Source: Methyloprofundus sp.
GTDB taxonomy: Bacteria; Pseudomonadota; Gammaproteobacteria; Methylococcales; Methylomonadaceae
Reading direction: 5' to 3'
NCBI GenBank assembly: GCA_030636485.1
Contig: DAOVWV010000060.1
Coordinates: 1 to 7,918 of the forward strand
DNA: 7,918 bases
Of this stretch, positions 5,668-7,918 are shown piece by piece. A program made the translations under genes and the position numbers. The notes beneath the pieces were generated by a model. That model made no database searches. It was given only the letters and a program-made list of their open reading frames with translations, and was not told the origin of the DNA. Each line of letters begins with the position of its first letter. Positions within the stretch are counted from its first letter, which is position 1.

Positions 5668-6663
5668 CTACTCAGGTTTTTGGTCACGCTGCAACAAGCT
5701 TTGTACCGCACTTAATGGTGCAAGGCCTTCATAAAGTACGCGGTAGGTCTGCTCGGTAATAGGCATATCAATGGCGTATTTTTTTGCCAGCCGATACGTT
5801 TCCTTCGCAGCAGAAATACCTTCTACCTCCTGCCCAATCTCATTAATCGCTTGCTCGCTATTTTTGCCCTGCCCCAAAGCAATACCAAAGCGCCGGTTGC
5901 GTGACTGGTCATCGGTACAGGTAAGAATTAAATCGCCTAAACCTGCCAACCCCATCAGGGCTTCCTGCTGTCCGCCTAAAGCATTATTCAAACGAATGAT
6001 TTCTGCAATACCACGGGTAATCAATGCAGCCCGGGTATTTGCCCCAAAGCCTATGCCATCAGCGATACCGGCTGCAATAGCCAACACATTTTTGACAGCA
6101 CCGCCTACCTGCACACTGACGATGTCATTGCTTGTATAGGTTCGAAAGTAAGGACTGTGCATAAGCTGTGCAAGCTGTTCGGCAAACGCTTGCTGGGTTG
6201 CTGCGATAGTCACCGCAGTGGGTAGGCTCGCCGCTACCTCGCGCGCAAAAGAAGGGCCTGATAAAACAGCCGCAGGCGTTTGTGGGCTAAAAACATCAGC
6301 AACAGCCTGATGCAATAACTCACCTGTTTCCGGGTTAAAGCCCTTGCTCGCCCAGGCAATTTTTATATCTTTGCTAGCAAAGGGCTTTATCTTGATCAGC
6401 GTATCTTTAAAGGCATGGCTTGGTACGGAAATTAACAGTATGTCACTAAATTCAGTGACGTGTTTTAAATCATCCGTTACCTTAAGTAAGTCCGGGAAAG
6501 CAAACCCGGCAAGATAGCGCTTATTTTCCCGGTCTTTAGCCAGGCTAGCAATATGCTCTGGAAGATGCCCCCAAAGCAAGGTCTCGTTTCCATTTCGTGC
6601 CGCCTGTATGGCTAAAGCAGTGCCCCAGGAGCCAGCACCCAAAAAGCTGATTTTGCTGGTCAT
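5668..6663 (-). CDS. gpsA: Glycerol-3-phosphate dehydrogenase [NAD(P)+]
   Basis: GpsA reduces dihydroxyacetone phosphate to sn-glycerol 3-phosphate, the backbone for membrane phospholipids, in the cytoplasm. The 331-residue protein is near the 339 of E. coli. It has the N-terminal Rossmann motif FLGAGSWGTALA (7-18), ASKGF with Lys107, GPSFAREVA (136-144), VGGAVKNVLAIAAG (186-199) with the catalytic Lys191, GLGDLILTCTDDQSRNRRFG (241-260) with the substrate-binding Arg255, and QEVEG (278-282). It starts 8 nt after the secB stop without a visible Shine-Dalgarno (the upstream bases are A-rich), so translation probably depends on secB. It is the last gene of the rhodanese-secB-gpsA unit. Confidence 0.97.
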   Translation of the reverse strand: MTSKISFLGAGSWGTALAIQAARNGNETLLWGHLPEHIASLAKDRENKRYLAGFAFPDLLKVTDDLKHVTEFSDILLISVPSHAFKDTLIKIKPFASKDIKIAWASKGFNPETGELLHQAVADVFSPQTPAAVLSGPSFAREVAASLPTAVTIAATQQAFAEQLAQLMHSPYFRTYTSNDIVSVQVGGAVKNVLAIAAGIADGIGFGANTRAALITRGIAEIIRLNNALGGQQEALMGLAGLGDLILTCTDDQSRNRRFGIALGQGKNSEQAINEIGQEVEGISAAKETYRLAKKYAIDMPITEQTYRVLYEGLAPLSAVQSLLQRDQKPE

Positions 6664-6671
6664 TTTTAGTT

Positions 6672-7139
6672 TTAGTTTAAAGCATCCGAGCTTGGTGCCT
6701 GCTGTGCTTGCTGTAGGTGCTGCTGATATAATGCATCAAAATTAACAGGTGCCAACAGTAGCTGTGGAAAGCCGCCTTTTGCAACTAAATCCGAAACCAC
6801 TTCACGCGCATACGGAAAAAGAATATTAGGGCAAAAACTACCGACCATAGGAGCCATTTCCTGATCGGAAAAGCCAGCCAACGAAAAGATACCGGCTTGC
6901 GTCACTTCAACCAAATAGGCGGTTGTATCGCCCGTTTTGACAGTGACAGTGATCGTCAGAGTCACTTCAACCATAGAGTCTTGCAGTGGTGTTGCATTGG
7001 TTCCTAAATTAAAATCGACCGCTGGCTCCCATTTTTCGGTAAAAACATTTGGGGTCGCAGGTGATTCAAAAGAGATATCCTTAGTGTAGATTTTTTGAAT
7101 TGAAAATTGTTTTTCTGGTGTCTGGTTTTCTTCGGCCAT
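6672..7139 (-). CDS. secB: Protein-export chaperone SecB
   Basis: SecB is a tetrameric cytosolic chaperone that keeps preproteins unfolded and delivers them to SecA at the Sec translocon. The 155-residue protein has normal length and the family pattern: FSIQKIYTKDISFESP (12-27), KWEPAVDFNL (36-45), YLVEVTQAGIFSLAG (75-89) and FCPNILFPYAREVVSDLVAKG as the long conserved block (102-122), followed by FPQLLLAPVNFDALY. A low-complexity tail rich in Gln and Ala ends the protein. It lies 41 nt after the rhodanese gene and 8 nt before gpsA, the same order as in E. coli except that grxC is absent. The bases before the ATG are an A-run with no Shine-Dalgarno. Confidence 0.97.
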   Translation of the reverse strand: MAEENQTPEKQFSIQKIYTKDISFESPATPNVFTEKWEPAVDFNLGTNATPLQDSMVEVTLTITVTVKTGDTTAYLVEVTQAGIFSLAGFSDQEMAPMVGSFCPNILFPYAREVVSDLVAKGGFPQLLLAPVNFDALYQQHLQQAQQAPSSDALN

Positions 7140-7151
7140 GATTTTTTTTGT

Positions 7152-7180
7152 ATTATGTTAAGGTTAAATGGAAAAGTGAA
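7152..7180 (-). promoter_or_regulatory. Candidate internal promoter for secB
   Basis: On the minus strand TTCACT (7180-7175) and CATAAT (7157-7152) are 17 bp apart, matching the sigma-70 consensus at 4/6 and 5/6 positions. Transcription would begin near 7145, only about 6 nt before the secB ATG, giving a nearly leaderless mRNA. That agrees with the absence of a Shine-Dalgarno but is unproven. Confidence 0.3.
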
Positions 7181-7615
7181 TTATTTTTTCTTGGAAACAA
7201 CGGGTAACTTGTTTTCTTCCCATGACTGCATACCGCCAGTCATCAAGAAAACATTTTCAAAGCCTTGTTTCATTAAATTAGAACAGGCCGTAGCAGAACG
7301 CATACCCGTATGACAGACAACAATAACATCATCCTTTTTATAGAGCTCTATTTTTTTGATTTGGCTGTCTAGGCTACCCGCCGGAATATGGATTGCATCA
7401 GCAATATGGCCTTTTTTAAATTCAGCAGCCTCACGCACATCGACAATAATTGGGCTACCTGTGTTTAATTTGGTAACCGTCAGCATCGGTGAAATAGTCT
7501 GATATTTACGCAGGCTAGATTCGATAATATCCTGAATTAGAAAATAAGTGACCGCTAAAAAAGCGACAACCAGCATCCAGTGTTTAGAGGCGAATTCGAT
7601 ATATTGATCCATCAT
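7181..7615 (-). CDS. Membrane-anchored rhodanese-like protein (YibN-like)
   Basis: This is a 144-residue single rhodanese domain with an N-terminal anchor. Residues 13-30 (WMLVVAFLAVTYFLIQDI) form one transmembrane helix, after which the domain probably lies in the cytoplasm. Rhodanese signatures are IIVDVREAAEFKKGHIADAIHIP (56-78) and the active-site loop VVCHTGMRSA (99-108), with Cys101 able to carry a persulfide. YibN-type proteins precede grxC, secB and gpsA in many gammaproteobacteria, and E. coli YibN has been linked to the membrane insertion machinery. The substrate is unknown. The start has two adjacent ATG codons (7615 and 7612) with only a weak Shine-Dalgarno (AAAGAC), so either is possible. 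A 4-residue basic tail (SKKK) ends the protein. Confidence 0.9.
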   Translation of the reverse strand: MMDQYIEFASKHWMLVVAFLAVTYFLIQDIIESSLRKYQTISPMLTVTKLNTGSPIIVDVREAAEFKKGHIADAIHIPAGSLDSQIKKIELYKKDDVIVVCHTGMRSATACSNLMKQGFENVFLMTGGMQSWEENKLPVVSKKK

Positions 7616-7703
7616 GAGTCTTTTATAGGTAATAATGAGAGTTGAATAGGGAGTGCGTAGGCTCTTTTAACTTCCGAAACAGCAACATGCAAAATAACAG
7701 GGT

Positions 7704-7709
7704 ATTATA
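7704..7709 (-). promoter_or_regulatory. Candidate -10 box for rhodanese-secB-gpsA
   Basis: TATAAT on the minus strand lies 89 nt before the rhodanese ATG. The nearest -35-like hexamer, TTGACC (7728-7723), leaves a 13-nt spacer, so the promoter would be unusual or the -35 is elsewhere. Confidence 0.3.
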
Positions 7710-7828
7710 CATGCTCACATAAGGTCAAAGATAGGCGAAAATGAATCAGCCCTGAAGCCCATAGGAATGTGTACAGAATAACATTGATAACTGACTCATC
7801 TTTTTATCCATCACCTTAGGTTGTTGTC

Positions 7829-7854
7829 ACTTTGCGTAGCAGGCTACGCAAAGT
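7829..7854. repeat. Perfect 12-bp inverted repeat
   Basis: ACTTTGCGTAGC (7829-7840) is exactly repeated in reverse complement as GCTACGCAAAGT (7843-7854), with only AG between. No T-run follows on either strand, so it does not look like a standard intrinsic terminator. Near-complete palindromy suits a dimeric DNA-binding protein or a cruciform/REP-type element. Confidence 0.75.
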
Positions 7855-7888
7855 TATCTAGGGGGCTGTAAAGCCAAAAGAAACATCA

Positions 7889-7906
7889 TTCCTGCGTAGG
7901 CAGAAA
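7889..7906. repeat. Palindromic repeat fragment
   Basis: TTCCTGC (7889-7895) and GCAGAAA (7900-7906) are imperfect inverted arms (6 of 7) around a GTAG centre. The sequence ATTCCTGCGTAGGCAG is of the kind seen in dispersed intergenic palindromes of proteobacteria. Only one copy is in the window, so repetition cannot be shown here. Confidence 0.35.
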
Positions 7907-7918
7907 CAAGCTAGATTC

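Larger units (their letters stand above)
7616..7918. other. Intergenic region upstream of the rhodanese gene
   Basis: These 303 nt contain no open frame that I can support. They hold a TATAAT (7709-7704, minus strand) facing the rhodanese gene, with TTGACC 13 nt upstream, which is shorter than normal. Beyond that are a perfect 12-bp inverted repeat (7829-7854), a small GGCT-GTAA-AGCC hairpin (7864-7875) and a dispersed-repeat-like palindrome (7889-7906). In E. coli the gpmI gene lies divergent here, but it is not visible. Confidence 0.6.

Noticed and set aside
7711..7722. TGTGA half-site on the minus strand near the rhodanese promoter, as a CRP site
   Set aside because: The second half TCACA is missing, so it is not a supported CRP site.

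Overview
The window looks like a stretch of a gammaproteobacterial chromosome with moderate, slightly AT-rich base composition. The evidence is gene content and order. A DUF2782 gene sits directly before a Pseudomonas-type homoserine kinase (thrB), and a yibN-like rhodanese, secB and gpsA lie in the order known from E. coli and Pseudomonas. A marine Pseudomonas/Cellvibrio-like lineage would fit, but the sequence alone does not fix the genus. No phage, transposase, CRISPR array, tRNA or rRNA is visible. The region is mostly core housekeeping DNA with a few small accessory genes.

Layout from left to right. (1) Positions 1-790, minus strand: a KDPG/KHG aldolase (eda) whose 3' end lies outside the window. 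It keeps the Schiff-base lysine but has three changed active-site positions and a C-terminal extension. (2) Positions 791-1187: divergent control region. (3) Positions 1188-2467, plus strand: a two-gene unit of a secreted DUF2782 protein and thrB (threonine synthesis), separated by 2 nt. (4) Positions 2560-2946, plus strand: a small exported protein of unknown family with its own likely promoter. (5) Positions 3030-4419, minus strand: cobS and bluB, overlapping by 8 nt, which supply the DMB base and the last nucleotide-loop step of cobalamin synthesis. A strong hairpin separates them from the convergent exported-protein gene. (6) Positions 4477-4899, minus strand: a two-part membrane protein with a small N-terminal cold-shock-like beta domain and a C-terminal TM2 domain. 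(7) Positions 5125-5586, plus strand: a stand-alone cyclic-nucleotide-binding-domain protein, divergent from the TM2 gene. (8) Positions 5668-7615, minus strand: rhodanese (yibN-like), secB and gpsA. The glutaredoxin gene grxC that usually lies between yibN and secB is absent. (9) Positions 7616-7918: intergenic DNA with a perfect 12-bp inverted repeat and a fragment resembling a dispersed palindromic repeat.

I do not see a clear undescribed multi-gene system. The points most worth a second look are the altered, extended aldolase, the missing grxC, the unknown exported protein, the TM2 fusion and divergent CNB protein pair, and the palindromes near the right edge. Family comparisons are from memory, and no database search was run.
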